Positions 42,533-51,760 of a stretch of 55,752 bases of DNA are shown in pieces. The notes beneath the pieces were generated by a model that worked only from the letters and a program-made list of their open reading frames with translations, was not told the DNA's origin and searched no databases. The position numbers and the translations under genes are program-made. How positions within the stretch are numbered: position 1 is the stretch's first letter; each line of letters starts with the position of its first letter. Origin of the DNA: Acidobacteriota bacterium (GTDB taxonomy: Bacteria > Acidobacteriota > Terriglobia > Bryobacterales > Bryobacteraceae); NCBI GenBank assembly GCA_016213775.1, contig JACQZR010000176.1:1-55752 (forward strand), given 5' to 3'.

Positions 42533-42874
42533 ATGAAACGTATCCGAACTTGTCTCGCTCTCAGTGTCTTTGCACTCGCCGGACTCGCCTCCGCCGCCAC
42601 CGCCAACAGCGCACGATTCGTACTCGACGAGGCGGCCGTTGTCGGCCGGCAAACATTGCCTCCGGGCCAGTACACCATTGAGCGTGTCACCACCAACGGC
42701 GGCCACCAATACATCAGCTTCCGCGGCAAGAACAAAACCGTCCTCGCAGTGGTGAGTTCGTCCCCGGACACTACGCTTGCCGAGCCTGTCTCCGGAGTAG
42801 TCCTGGTGGCGGGGGCTGACGGCCAGCGTGTCAGGAAAGTCGCCCTGGCGGGCAACGTGTATCGCATCCCGTAG
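42533..42874 (+). CDS. Small secreted protein, unknown function
   Basis: A 113-residue protein starting at an ATG with AAGGAG nine bases upstream; the longer frame from 42392 lacks a ribosome site. The signal peptide is MKRIRTCLALSVFALAGLAS. The mature part is short and beta-rich (ARFVLDEAAVVGRQTLPPGQ, then YTIERVTTNGGHQYISFRG, then VVLVAGADGQRVRKVAL). The 'LPPGQYTI' turn resembles 'MSAGTYSV' in the secreted protein at 7746, suggesting the same fold. TAGGAG and CTCCTA flank nine bases at 42487-42507, a small hairpin in the leader. Confidence 0.8.
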   Translation: MKRIRTCLALSVFALAGLASAATANSARFVLDEAAVVGRQTLPPGQYTIERVTTNGGHQYISFRGKNKTVLAVVSSSPDTTLAEPVSGVVLVAGADGQRVRKVALAGNVYRIP

Positions 42875-43018
42875 CATCCCGCACCGCCGCGGCACTCGAA
42901 TGAAATTCCGGCACCGGGCATTCGTCCGCCACCGGCGTCACGGCGCATGTAGAATATGGTCGAAGGCCATCGAGCACCCTCAGGTGGCCTTCCCTTCCGA
43001 AGAAAGGCGACCATTCTC

Positions 43019-44152
43019 ATGCGTTCCTCCGACCTCGATACCCAAAGAAGACACTTCCTCTTGGGCGCCGCCGCTGTTGCGGCACAGACCGTCTCCGCCC
43101 AGTCCGGCGATAGAACCACCACTGCCATCATCGGCACCGGCAATCGCGGATCTTACCTGCTTACCGCTGTCCGCGATCAGCCTAATATGAAGGTGTCCGC
43201 CCTCTGCGACATCAAGCCCGATCGTCTCGACAAGGCCGCCACCGCCGCCGCAAAGGACAATCCCAACACCTACACTGACTGGCGCAAGATCATCGACCGC
43301 AAGGATATTGAAGCGGTCGTCGTGGCCACCCCGCCGCACCTGCATTCGCAGATGGCCATCGCCGCCCTCCAATCCGGCAAGCACGTCTATTGCGAGAAGC
43401 CCATCGGCATCTCGCCCGAGCAGGTGAAAGCGCTGGTTGCCGCCGCCAAGGCATCGAAGAAGGTTTTCGTGTCCGGACAACAGCTCCGCTCCATGAAGCA
43501 ATACGTCGAGCTCGTGCGACAGATACGCGAAGGAGTCATCGGTTCACTGCTCATGGTGAAGGCCCAACGGCAGGCCAACGCCGACCTCCCACACGACGGC
43601 ACCTCCGGCGACTGGTATTTCGATGTTACTAAGTCCGGCGGCTATCTCGTGGAACAATCCGTGCATAATCTGGATTTGTGTAACTGGGTGATCGGCCAGC
43701 ATCCGCTCCGCGCCTGCGGCTTCGGATCCATTACGTTATACAAGAACGCCCCTCCCGGCCGGACGATCTTCGACAACGGCAGCCTGACCTACGATTATCC
43801 CGGCGGCCTGCACATGACCTTCACCCAGAACGTGTTCCATCCACGGGGTCTGCCGATGCCCAACCAGGCGATCCATGTCTTCGGCGAAAAGGGCGCAATC
43901 GAATTGATGGGCCAAACCCCACCCACCATGTACCCCATGGCTCGCGAGGCCAAGCCTCTCGTCCTCGTCGAAAAGCAGCAGGAATACCAGCATGCGCACA
44001 TGAAGGGTTTCGTGGAATGCATCCGAAACAGCGGGCCCAACCCGGCCGACATCACTATCGGGGCAACTGCGGCACTCACCGCCATCATGGGACATCGGGC
44101 CATGGCCACCGGGAAGGTCGTCAATTGGACCGAACTTGGCGTTCTTCTCTGA
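43019..44152 (+). CDS. Gfo/Idh/MocA-family oxidoreductase with Tat signal
   Basis: The ATG at 43019 gives 377 residues; the frame is open further upstream but without a signal. The N-terminus QRRHFLLGAAAVAAQTVSAQ is a Tat-type signal, common in secreted members of this family in Acidobacteria. The Rossmann NAD(P)-binding motif is TAIIGTGNRGSYLLTAV, the middle has the typical VATPPHLHSQMAIAALQSGK and HVYCEKPIG with the conserved Lys, and the C-terminal alpha/beta domain carries YFDVTKSGGYLVEQSVHNLD. These enzymes oxidise or reduce sugars and sugar alcohols; the substrate is not visible. No obvious operon partner. Confidence 0.92.
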   Translation: MRSSDLDTQRRHFLLGAAAVAAQTVSAQSGDRTTTAIIGTGNRGSYLLTAVRDQPNMKVSALCDIKPDRLDKAATAAAKDNPNTYTDWRKIIDRKDIEAVVVATPPHLHSQMAIAALQSGKHVYCEKPIGISPEQVKALVAAAKASKKVFVSGQQLRSMKQYVELVRQIREGVIGSLLMVKAQRQANADLPHDGTSGDWYFDVTKSGGYLVEQSVHNLDLCNWVIGQHPLRACGFGSITLYKNAPPGRTIFDNGSLTYDYPGGLHMTFTQNVFHPRGLPMPNQAIHVFGEKGAIELMGQTPPTMYPMAREAKPLVLVEKQQEYQHAHMKGFVECIRNSGPNPADITIGATAALTAIMGHRAMATGKVVNWTELGVLL

Positions 44153-44211
44153 ACATATCACTACGAGATAATCGTTACTCCTTATCGTTTCGATCTTGCC
44201 TGAGGGCCCTA

Positions 44212-44240
44212 GTACTTTGATGATTTTCAGCTAAGTACTA
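44212..44240 (+). promoter_or_regulatory. Paired AGTACT sites upstream of the PEP-CTERM gene
   Basis: CTAGTACTTTG and CTAAGTACTATTGG hold the palindrome AGTACT at 44212-44217 and 44235-44240, 23 bases apart, about two helical turns. The 235-base gap around them is otherwise without genes and is relatively AT-rich for this window. This is consistent with a binding site for a dimeric activator of the downstream gene; no such regulator is identified. Confidence 0.35.
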
Positions 44241-44344
44241 TTGGCGTAGACACTAAGGCGTGTTACTCTGAACCCACTGGGTTGTTTCACTGGTGGTAGC
44301 TCCTTTCTCGGTTTGACGGGCCCCCAGGGAAACGACATGGGTTC

Positions 44345-44366
44345 TCGAAGCGCGAGGCCGCTTCGA
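44345..44366 (+). promoter_or_regulatory. Leader hairpin of the PEP-CTERM gene
   Basis: TCGAAGCG (44345-44352) and CGCTTCGA (44359-44366) form a perfect eight-pair stem with loop CGAGGC, ending 21 bases before the ATG at 44388. It could influence translation or mRNA stability. Confidence 0.4.
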
Positions 44367-44387
44367 AAGTTGAATTCGGAGTATCCC

Positions 44388-45089
44388 ATGACCAACTATT
44401 CGTTCATGCGCAAACTATTGACATTTGCGCTCCTTACGCCTCTTGCAATCACCACAGCAAAGGCTGCATCCGTCACCATCGACCTCACCTGCGTTCTCAA
44501 CGGGATCAATGCAGTGGGATGTGTCAATGGCACAAGTTTCGGAACAGTGACCTTGGCTTCGACGGCCGACCCGAATCAGATCGCGCTAACCGTTGATCTC
44601 GCGGGAACCGGGCAGAAGTTCAGAGACCTGATGCTGAATTACAACGGCGCCTCGACGTCCATCACCTCCACCGACGGCTTAGCGTCCCTGGTACCCGATG
44701 GCTTCTCGATCACCCCCTACGGAGGGCTTTTCGACGTTGGAAAGAGTAGCGGCCAGGGCTGGAACGGCGATGATCTATACTCGACAATACTCACTGGCAA
44801 CAATGGGCTGTTGCTCGCTAACTTTCTCATCACGGACTCGCTTGGAAATCTCTATGTGGCAATGCACATCCAGAACATCGGCGGCAACGGCGGCAGCAAC
44901 TGCAGCGGGAACGACGATGGAACGACGGGTTGCATTCCCGGACAAACTGGTCCGGGTTCTCTCAAGATCGGAGGCACCGACTTTTTCCAGAGCGACGTCA
45001 TTGTGCCCGAACCAGCCAGCTTCGCCTTGGCGAGTCTCGGGTTGGCACTGCTACTGGCGAGAGGCAGAATAAGGAAAGCACTCCGCTAA
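44388..45089 (+). CDS. PEP-CTERM sorting-domain protein
   Basis: From the ATG at 44388, a 233-residue protein. The signal peptide is MRKLLTFALLTPLAITTAKA (from the second Met). The mature domain is beta-rich (VTIDLTCVLNGINAVGCVNG, then SFGTVTLASTADPNQIALTV) with a Cys/Asn/Gly-rich loop (NGGSNCSGNDDGTTGCIPG). The end is a clear PEP-CTERM signal: VPEPASFALASLGLALLLAR followed by basic RIRKALR. Such proteins are processed by an exosortase and often exported with exopolysaccharide. No exosortase is in this window, but sugar-polymer genes lie at 50843-55528. It converges with the metalloprotease gene, seven bases apart. Confidence 0.88.
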   Translation: MTNYSFMRKLLTFALLTPLAITTAKAASVTIDLTCVLNGINAVGCVNGTSFGTVTLASTADPNQIALTVDLAGTGQKFRDLMLNYNGASTSITSTDGLASLVPDGFSITPYGGLFDVGKSSGQGWNGDDLYSTILTGNNGLLLANFLITDSLGNLYVAMHIQNIGGNGGSNCSGNDDGTTGCIPGQTGPGSLKIGGTDFFQSDVIVPEPASFALASLGLALLLARGRIRKALR

Positions 45090-45096
45090 GGGAGCC

Positions 45097-47043
45097 CTAT
45101 CGACCCGCTTGCGTGACGGTTGTGGTCTGACCGTTCACCACGATGCTGCCTGTGCGGCTGCTCTTTGTGTTGTTGCGCGACAACGAGATTGTCAGTGACG
45201 CTGACGAGCGGCCCGTCGGCTGGCTGATGCTGATCCAGGAGGAATTGCTGGAGGCACGCCAGATGCATCCGCTGGTGGCTGTCACCGGAACGGCTGTCGT
45301 GCCGCTTGTGGAAGGCGCCGACACAGCCGCGGGCACACTCACGGCGCCGGTCTGGAAGATTCCCTGCACCGCATAGGACTGGTTCATCGTAACCGAAACT
45401 CGCGTGTCCGTAACGGCAAGCACTCCGCCCCACCCGGTAAGGCAATTACCGGAAACCGGGATTGAGTTCAACGTAACAGTGCTGCCAGCGTCATAGAAAC
45501 CGTCCGAGGAGGCAGGTGTTGCCCCCAGACTACCTTTGGTGGCGTCCGAGGAACTCCTCGTCAGTAGATACCGTGTGCGGTAGGTTGCAGTGAGCGTGCT
45601 GTTGCTCGTAGGCGCCGTAATGTTGTGAGTCTGTGCACCGCCGTCGCTCCACCGGCTGAAGGCATATTGGGTTCCACCCACAGTGGTATTCGGGGCTGAC
45701 ACGGAATGCGTCGACCCGGCAGTGACAGTGGAGACATAGGGCGCGGTCACGGCGATGCTGTCCAGCAACAACGTCCGGCCCGTGGGGTTACTCGCCAGCG
45801 TCAGGCTGACGCCACCGCCTGTGGGAGTTCCCGTGGGATACATCACTTTCGCCCACGCAATATCGCCGGCCGAAAGCCCGGACCGTTGCCCGATAGCGAT
45901 GCCGGCGGGTATCGTCTCAATGGTCGGCAGACTGTTGATCGAGAACGCGTATGCAGGATAGTGCATGATGGAGCCGTAGTCATAAGCGCCGCCGTTGGTG
46001 CAATTGCTGCACATAGTGAAGTTGTAGGACGCGTTCGGATCGATGTTGGCCGTGTTGACGACCACATAGGTGTTCCTATCAGTCCGGGTGTGCTCGTGAT
46101 AGAAGCCGATTGCGTGGCCGATCTCGTGAATGGCGTTCCCGGTGGAGCAATAGGCGCCCAGATTTACCGGTTGGGCGGCCATCCCGGTGTAGCCGACGTA
46201 AGACGAGCAACTTCCGGCGTTGGCGTCGGCGCGGAAGAGCAGGTATGCCGACTGCGTCGTTCTCGGCACCAGGCTGATGTAGCCGCTCAGGTTGGTGTTC
46301 CAATGACTGATCGCCGCTTGTACCAGGGCGGGATTCGGGAAAGCAGCGTCGATCACGTATGGCACTATGCCGCCCGGCCAGCGCCCGCTGTTCCTGCTCA
46401 CGCTTTCACGGCCCGCGGCTTTCTCTGCACGCTCCAGCTCTTCTTCGCGCCCCATCAGGATGTCGCCCTCAAACACGCCATACCCGCCGCGGACCGCATG
46501 CTCCACGATCATCCCGTTCCAATACGACGTCCGCCTGCCATTTGCCGCTTCCGTGTCCCAGGCGCCTTCTTCAATTCCCCCGGCATCGGCCGTTTCGGTG
46601 ATCTCGAACGGCAATGAGGCTAACGTCGCCTCAGCGCCTGCGCGCATCCCTTGCAGTTCCACCACAACTTCAATACCTGGCACCGCGCGCGACCAGAACT
46701 CACTGGAACCAAGAGGCCCGCTCGATGTATATGGTCCGGCAACGAGCGTCACTTGTTGGTTCCCGTCCAGGCCGTAGACAAACACTTTCGCGTCCTGCGG
46801 CAGAGCGAATCGCTCAAACCGCACCCGCGTAGCGCCGCCCGCGCTCCGAATCCGCTGCAATACCGTGGTGGAGCCGTCCCGTTCCTCCTCAATCCGAAGA
46901 GGCTCGCGGCGGGCGCGAACCGAAGACTGGTTCCAGCCGTGTGACGGACCGCGCAATTGCAGTGCCCTCTGGGCGATCGCCATTTCAGGGATCAGCGCGA
47001 GAGTGAGGACACAAACCGCCATCGAAGAGGTTGTTTGCTTCAT
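45097..47043 (-). CDS. Secreted astacin-like (M12A) metalloprotease with C-terminal BACON-like domain
   Basis: A 648-residue protein with a signal peptide (VCVLTLALIPEMAIAQ). About 200 residues of propeptide-like sequence precede the catalytic domain (WPGGIVPYVIDAAFPNPALV). The zinc site is HEIGHAIGFYHEHTRTDR near residue 308, with the Met-turn SIMHYPAYAFS, both matching astacins. The C-terminal part has a repeat-type beta domain (FSRWSDGGAQTHNITAPTSN) and then a BACON-like domain (WRASSNSSWISISQPTGRSS). It is probably exported to the periplasm or outside. It lies downstream of the Oar-like receptor on the same strand, 243 bases away. Confidence 0.9.
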   Translation of the reverse strand: MKQTTSSMAVCVLTLALIPEMAIAQRALQLRGPSHGWNQSSVRARREPLRIEEERDGSTTVLQRIRSAGGATRVRFERFALPQDAKVFVYGLDGNQQVTLVAGPYTSSGPLGSSEFWSRAVPGIEVVVELQGMRAGAEATLASLPFEITETADAGGIEEGAWDTEAANGRRTSYWNGMIVEHAVRGGYGVFEGDILMGREEELERAEKAAGRESVSRNSGRWPGGIVPYVIDAAFPNPALVQAAISHWNTNLSGYISLVPRTTQSAYLLFRADANAGSCSSYVGYTGMAAQPVNLGAYCSTGNAIHEIGHAIGFYHEHTRTDRNTYVVVNTANIDPNASYNFTMCSNCTNGGAYDYGSIMHYPAYAFSINSLPTIETIPAGIAIGQRSGLSAGDIAWAKVMYPTGTPTGGGVSLTLASNPTGRTLLLDSIAVTAPYVSTVTAGSTHSVSAPNTTVGGTQYAFSRWSDGGAQTHNITAPTSNSTLTATYRTRYLLTRSSSDATKGSLGATPASSDGFYDAGSTVTLNSIPVSGNCLTGWGGVLAVTDTRVSVTMNQSYAVQGIFQTGAVSVPAAVSAPSTSGTTAVPVTATSGCIWRASSNSSWISISQPTGRSSASLTISLSRNNTKSSRTGSIVVNGQTTTVTQAGR

Positions 47044-47161
47044 ATCGCCCGTTACATCGACAGCCGGTGTGGTTTGCCTTGCTACGGTAAATGGCGCGGC
47101 CTGGCGCGGAAATACTCCTATTGGATGGCCGTGTTCGTCTTAGGCGCTTATCCGGCGCGCA

Positions 47162-47240
47162 ACGAGAATTTTGTTCTCGTAACGCATCTTGTCAGGCTGC
47201 GGCTTTCATTCTGGCTTCTGGCTCCTGACTTCTGGCTCCT
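47162..47240. repeat. Hairpin and TTCTGGCT(T/C) short repeats between receptor and metalloprotease genes
   Basis: ACGAGAA (47162-47168) and TTCTCGT (47174-47180) form a seven-pair hairpin. Then 47209-47240 is a run of near-repeats (TTCTGGC TTCTGGCTCCTGAC TTCTGGCTCCT). A six-pair hairpin CAAGGC/GCCTTG follows at 47258-47272. The gap has no gene. The hairpins may terminate the receptor transcript on the minus strand; the TTCTGGCT run may be slipped-strand expansion. Confidence 0.4.
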
Positions 47241-47286
47241 ATATCCAGAAGGGATATCAAGGCGAAGCCTTGCCTAGTTGGATACC

Positions 47287-50200
47287 TTAGAAGTAGAACC
47301 GGATCGCCAACTGAATCCGCCTTGGCGCCGCCGCGCCCGTCATCTCCCCGAATCGCGGATTTACCTGCGCGCCCGCCGGATCGAACCGCGCACCTGTATC
47401 CACCGCGTTGAACTGCGTATGGTTGAACGCGTTGTACATCTCCGCGCGGAACTGCGCCTTGATCGACTCGCGGATCGGGAAATCCTTGAAGATCGCGAGG
47501 TCGAAGTTGTTCACTCCCGGCCCCCGGATGAGCGTCGTGGCCGCGTTGCCGATCGTCCCCCGCGCCGGAACACGAAACACATCGTTGGCGAAGAAACGGC
47601 TGAACGTCCGTTCGCTCTTCGGCAACACCGGGTTGGAAAGCACGACAATGCGCGCGCCATCCGTCGGCGAGCCCGTGATGTCGGCGCCATTGGTCGTCGA
47701 AAACCCGATCCCCAGCGGCGCGCCGCTGATGAAACTCGTAATCCCCGAAAGCTGCCACGAGTTCACCATGTAGCTCACCACGCGATTGGGCACCTTCATA
47801 CGCGGCAGCGCCCAAAGGTAATTCAACTTGAAGATATGCGTCCGGTCGAAGCTCGCCAGCCCGTAATTCCAAACCCGAACCGGCACTTGCGTGCTCACAG
47901 CTCCACCGTCGCCTTCGTTGTAGGTGAGCGCCCGCGACCAGGTCCACGCCGCCCCAAACTGCACCCCCTTGGCAAACCGCCGGTTCGCCGTCACCTGCAT
48001 GGAATGATAGTTCGAACTGCTCGCCTGCTCAAAGAAGTTGATGTTGTTGTAGCCGAGCCGTGGCCGCAGGAATGCGGGCGCCAGTGCCGCGTTCGTCGTC
48101 GGGTCGATGTTCTTCGGATCGAAATTCGCGCCAAACGGGATTGCGTTCAGATTGCGCCCCCACAACAAATGCCGCGCGAGCGACCCCACGTAGCCCACAT
48201 CGACGATGGTCCCAAAGCCGATCCGCCGCTGGATGGACAGGCTGTAATTCATCGTCATCGGCACCTTGCCCTGTTGATCCACACCGGTGACATTTCCAGG
48301 AAACAGATACCCCGTGGAGCTGAGCAACGAAGCCAGTGTGCTGTAGTAAATCGTCGGCGTCTGCACAATCGGCGGCTGTGCGATGAACGTCGTCAGAATC
48401 GTCCCTTGCGCCTGCCGGTTGTAGAACGCGCCGAACCCGCCCCGTATAGCCGTGCTGCCGTTGCCAAACACGTCCCACGCGAAACCAAACCGCGGCGCAT
48501 ACTGCACTCCGCGCCCCTTGTACAACGCATCTGGAATCGACCCGCCCGGCTGCACCATGCCATTCGTCGTATTACCGGAGTTTGGCGCAACCGCGCCAAT
48601 CAGCGCCGGCGGCAGCACCTGCCCGTTCACTGGATTGATGCCAACTCGCGCCGTGCCGTTTCGTCCCGGTTGGATCAACCGCACTTGCCGCGCGGGATCG
48701 AACGCCGTGGGGCTGAACCCGGACAACACATTACCCTCAACAAACGACGGCTTCACAATGTAGAATCGCATTCCGAAATCCAGCGTCAGCCGCCGCGTCA
48801 CCTTCCAGTTGTCCTGCGCGAACCACTCCACGTTACGCGCCACGTGCACCGGTTGCGGCCGCCCCGACGGCTCCGAATAGGTGTTGAACACCCCCAGCGC
48901 GGCGTTCGCGTACGCATAGCCCGTGTTCAGCGGATTGTTGGCATTGTTGCCGAAGTCGTACGCGCCGTTGAACGGCAGTCCCGTACCCGCCACGCCTTGC
49001 GTCGCCCAAACGCGGTCCATGTAGATCCCCAGCTTCACGGTGTGCGCGTTCCACGTCTTGCTCACCGTATCGGAGACCGTATAGATCCAATGGTCGGTGG
49101 TGAGCGGAAAGCGCGCCTCCAGTTGCAGATTCGCCGCGCTCGTCACACCACCAAATGTAGCGTTCGGAACCAGCCCCAGCGGATTGTTGGTTGGAAAGAA
49201 CTGCCCCGCGCGGAACCCCACCGTGTCCCGCTGATTGCGCTTGATCTGGGCATCCTCCACGCTGTTGTTCCAGGGTCGGTCCACATAGCTTGCATTCAGT
49301 TCATTGATCAGCGTCGGGTTCACGATCTTCTGATAACGCCCGATGAACGCCCACCCCTCGTTCACCGACTTCTGGCTCACCTGATGCCAGTTGTCCTGCC
49401 GCGTCGTCGCATTCGGCCCTTCAGTGGTGAAACTGCTGTGCGTGAAGTTGCCCGTGAACAGGTTGTTCGAGTTGACGTTGTAGTTCAACTTCAAAGTATC
49501 CGTGCGCGAAGGATTGCTGTTGGCGTTCTGGAAGACGTAGTTGTAGCGGTTAGCTGAAATCGCCCGGTCACTGAAATTGGGCGAAGGAAACACCTTCAGC
49601 AGCGCGACGCCACTCGCGTCCAGCCTGTTGGCTGGAACGATGTTTCCGGGAAACGGCGTCCGCGTGTTCGGATCGTTCACCACAATCAGGCGGTTGTTCA
49701 AATCCACCGACTGCGAAAAGTTCCCCGCCCTTTCCAGATCCGACGGCACCGTCACCAGACCGGACGTCGAGGAGGTTTGCGGCCAGAATTCCTGTGTCCA
49801 GAAGAAGAAAAGCTTCTCGCGCCCTGTATTGAATTTGCCCGGAATCGTCACCGGTCCGCCCACCTGATAGGTCCACGTATTGAAGCGGTACAAGCCGCGC
49901 GGCAGCCCGTTCCGATTGTTGAAGAAGCTGTTCGCGTTCAGATCCTCATGCCGCTTGAAGTAGGAAAACAGCCCGTGAAAATCGCGCGTGCCCGAGCGGC
50001 TGACAATCTGCACATTCGCGCCCGACGTCCGTCCGAACTCAGCCTGATAGTTGCTCAACAACACCTTCACTTCCGCCACCGCGTCCATGCTCACCGTCAC
50101 CACCGAGTTGTTCATGTTGCCGATGGCGTTCATCGTCGCCCCATCAATCGAGATGTTGTTGGTATTCGTGCGGCTGCCCTGCGCGTTGATCGCCCAGGAA

Positions 50201-50718
50201 TTGGTCAACGTATCAGACCCGCCGGTGTCCACAATACCGGGCAGCGTCTGCAGCACCGACATCACATTCCGGCCGCGAATCAACAGCGCGTCCAACTGCT
50301 GTGTCGTCACCACGCCTGCCCGTTCCGCGCTCGCGGTCTGCACTACAGCCCCCTGCGAAGACACCGTAATCGACTCCGTCACCGCTCCCACTTCCAGCAC
50401 AATGTCCGGAAGCCGCAGCGTCTCCGCCGCCGTCAAATGCACCTCCTCGCGCTCGTACCGTTTGAACCCCTGCGCCGTGGCCGCGATGCGATAGACACCC
50501 GGCGCAACGCTCGCGAACACGAAACTTCCGCGTGGATCGGTGGTGAACCGGCGTTCCGACCCGGTGGAGCGCTCGCGCAACATCACCGATGCTCCACTCA
50601 CGGCCAGACCCGACGGATCGAGCACACTGCCGCTGATCGTTCCGGTGACGCTCTGCGCCGGCATGGGCGCGCCACCTACAAGTAAGCACAACAGGGAAAC
50701 ACAGCAGAAACGTTGCAT
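47287..50718 (-). CDS. Oar-like TonB-dependent receptor with carboxypeptidase-regulatory domain
   Basis: A 1143-residue outer-membrane receptor. After a signal peptide (MQRFCCVSLLCLLVGGAPMP) comes a carboxypeptidase-regulatory-like domain (SVTGTISGSVLDPSGLAVSG, about 24-105). The plug has LLIRGRNVMSVLQTLPGIVD and NNISIDGATMNAIGN (about 115-230), and the barrel ends in AIRFYF. It is the same architecture as the receptor at 3499, but the barrels look only distantly related. The ligand is unknown. It is divergent from the PfkB gene with 124 bases between. Confidence 0.92.
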   Translation of the reverse strand: MQRFCCVSLLCLLVGGAPMPAQSVTGTISGSVLDPSGLAVSGASVMLRERSTGSERRFTTDPRGSFVFASVAPGVYRIAATAQGFKRYEREEVHLTAAETLRLPDIVLEVGAVTESITVSSQGAVVQTASAERAGVVTTQQLDALLIRGRNVMSVLQTLPGIVDTGGSDTLTNSWAINAQGSRTNTNNISIDGATMNAIGNMNNSVVTVSMDAVAEVKVLLSNYQAEFGRTSGANVQIVSRSGTRDFHGLFSYFKRHEDLNANSFFNNRNGLPRGLYRFNTWTYQVGGPVTIPGKFNTGREKLFFFWTQEFWPQTSSTSGLVTVPSDLERAGNFSQSVDLNNRLIVVNDPNTRTPFPGNIVPANRLDASGVALLKVFPSPNFSDRAISANRYNYVFQNANSNPSRTDTLKLNYNVNSNNLFTGNFTHSSFTTEGPNATTRQDNWHQVSQKSVNEGWAFIGRYQKIVNPTLINELNASYVDRPWNNSVEDAQIKRNQRDTVGFRAGQFFPTNNPLGLVPNATFGGVTSAANLQLEARFPLTTDHWIYTVSDTVSKTWNAHTVKLGIYMDRVWATQGVAGTGLPFNGAYDFGNNANNPLNTGYAYANAALGVFNTYSEPSGRPQPVHVARNVEWFAQDNWKVTRRLTLDFGMRFYIVKPSFVEGNVLSGFSPTAFDPARQVRLIQPGRNGTARVGINPVNGQVLPPALIGAVAPNSGNTTNGMVQPGGSIPDALYKGRGVQYAPRFGFAWDVFGNGSTAIRGGFGAFYNRQAQGTILTTFIAQPPIVQTPTIYYSTLASLLSSTGYLFPGNVTGVDQQGKVPMTMNYSLSIQRRIGFGTIVDVGYVGSLARHLLWGRNLNAIPFGANFDPKNIDPTTNAALAPAFLRPRLGYNNINFFEQASSSNYHSMQVTANRRFAKGVQFGAAWTWSRALTYNEGDGGAVSTQVPVRVWNYGLASFDRTHIFKLNYLWALPRMKVPNRVVSYMVNSWQLSGITSFISGAPLGIGFSTTNGADITGSPTDGARIVVLSNPVLPKSERTFSRFFANDVFRVPARGTIGNAATTLIRGPGVNNFDLAIFKDFPIRESIKAQFRAEMYNAFNHTQFNAVDTGARFDPAGAQVNPRFGEMTGAAAPRRIQLAIRFYF

Positions 50719-50842
50719 CCTACCTCCTCAAACCGGTTGTGATTCTATCACCGCCCCGGCACAAATGGGCTTGTCCCGCCTCCCGCCGCAATGTCATCAT
50801 GGAACGACCCCTTTTTACACACTGGAGAACATTGCTGAACTC

Positions 50843-51760
50843 ATGTCATTAGTCGTGGTTGGTTCCGTGGCCTATGACGGCGTGGAGACGCCGCATGGGA
50901 AGGTTGACCGCATGCTCGGTGGCGCCGCAACCTACATCTCGCTGGCGGCGAGCTATTTTACTCACGTCAAAATCGTCGCCGTGGTTGGCGACGACTTCGC
51001 TCAGCAGGACGTCGATCTCCTCGCCTCGCGCGACATCGACCTCAGCGGGCTCGAACGCGTCCCCGGGAAGACGTTTTTCTGGGCCGGCAAGTACACACCG
51101 GATATGAACGACCGCGAAACGCTGATCACCGATCTCAACGTCTTCGCTGACTTCAATCCCAAACTCCCAGATCACTACAAATCGCAGCCCTATGTTTTTC
51201 TTGGCAACATTCAGCCGGATTTGCAGGATTCCGTACGCATGCAAGTGAACGGCACACGTCTCATCGGCGGCGATACGATGAACCTCTGGATCGACATCAC
51301 GCGCGCGCAACTGCTGAACACCATCAAGCACTGGGACTTCCTGCTCATCAACGATGGCGAGGCGCGCATGCTCTCCGGCCTCAACCACCTCGGCAAGGCA
51401 GCGGAGAAGATTATGGCGATGGGCCCCAAAACCCTCATCATCAAACGCGGCGAATACGGCGCGATGCTCTTTCATCCGAACGGATATTTCGCCGTCCCCG
51501 GCTATCTGCTCGATCAGCTCTACGACCCTACCGGCGCGGGCGATTGTTTCGCCGGCGGCTTCATGGGTTACCTCGCCGGTGAAGGCGTCGATCCCGCCAA
51601 CGGCCCCATCGACGCGAAACTGCTGGGACGCGCCGTGGTGTATGGTTCAGTATTGGGGAGCTTCTGCTGCGAGCAGTTTGGCGTAGACCGTTTCCGCAGT
51701 CTCACCAAGAAGGACATCGACCAGCGCTTTGAAGAATTCCGCACGTTCACGGCGTTCTAA
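50843..51760 (+). CDS. PfkB-family carbohydrate or nucleoside kinase
   Basis: From the ATG at 50843, 305 residues; the same frame is open further upstream to 50540 but that part runs antisense through the receptor gene. The ribokinase-type fold is visible: N-terminal VVVGSVAYDGVETPHG and MLGGAATYISLAASYF, then KTLIIKRGEYGAMLFHPNG, and the C-terminal signature DPTGAGDCFAGGFMGYLAGE with catalytic-base Asp234. The family phosphorylates sugars, adenosine or similar molecules; the substrate cannot be fixed. It may be cotranscribed with the glycosyltransferase-like gene, which overlaps its end by 32 bases. Confidence 0.92.
   Translation: MSLVVVGSVAYDGVETPHGKVDRMLGGAATYISLAASYFTHVKIVAVVGDDFAQQDVDLLASRDIDLSGLERVPGKTFFWAGKYTPDMNDRETLITDLNVFADFNPKLPDHYKSQPYVFLGNIQPDLQDSVRMQVNGTRLIGGDTMNLWIDITRAQLLNTIKHWDFLLINDGEARMLSGLNHLGKAAEKIMAMGPKTLIIKRGEYGAMLFHPNGYFAVPGYLLDQLYDPTGAGDCFAGGFMGYLAGEGVDPANGPIDAKLLGRAVVYGSVLGSFCCEQFGVDRFRSLTKKDIDQRFEEFRTFTAF

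Noticed and set aside
47209-47240. Short TTCTGGCT-type repeats as a possible CRISPR or tandem-repeat array
   Set aside because: Only about three imperfect units without spacers; better described as a short simple repeat.
47278-49557. A 759-residue open frame on the plus strand, rich in Arg, His and Pro
   Set aside because: It is antisense to the clearly real Oar-like receptor gene and reflects its codon bias; it has no domains or ribosome site.
50540-50842. Upstream extension of the PfkB kinase frame
   Set aside because: It would overlap the start of the divergent receptor gene and encodes no conserved sequence; the ATG at 50843 gives the normal PfkB N-terminus.
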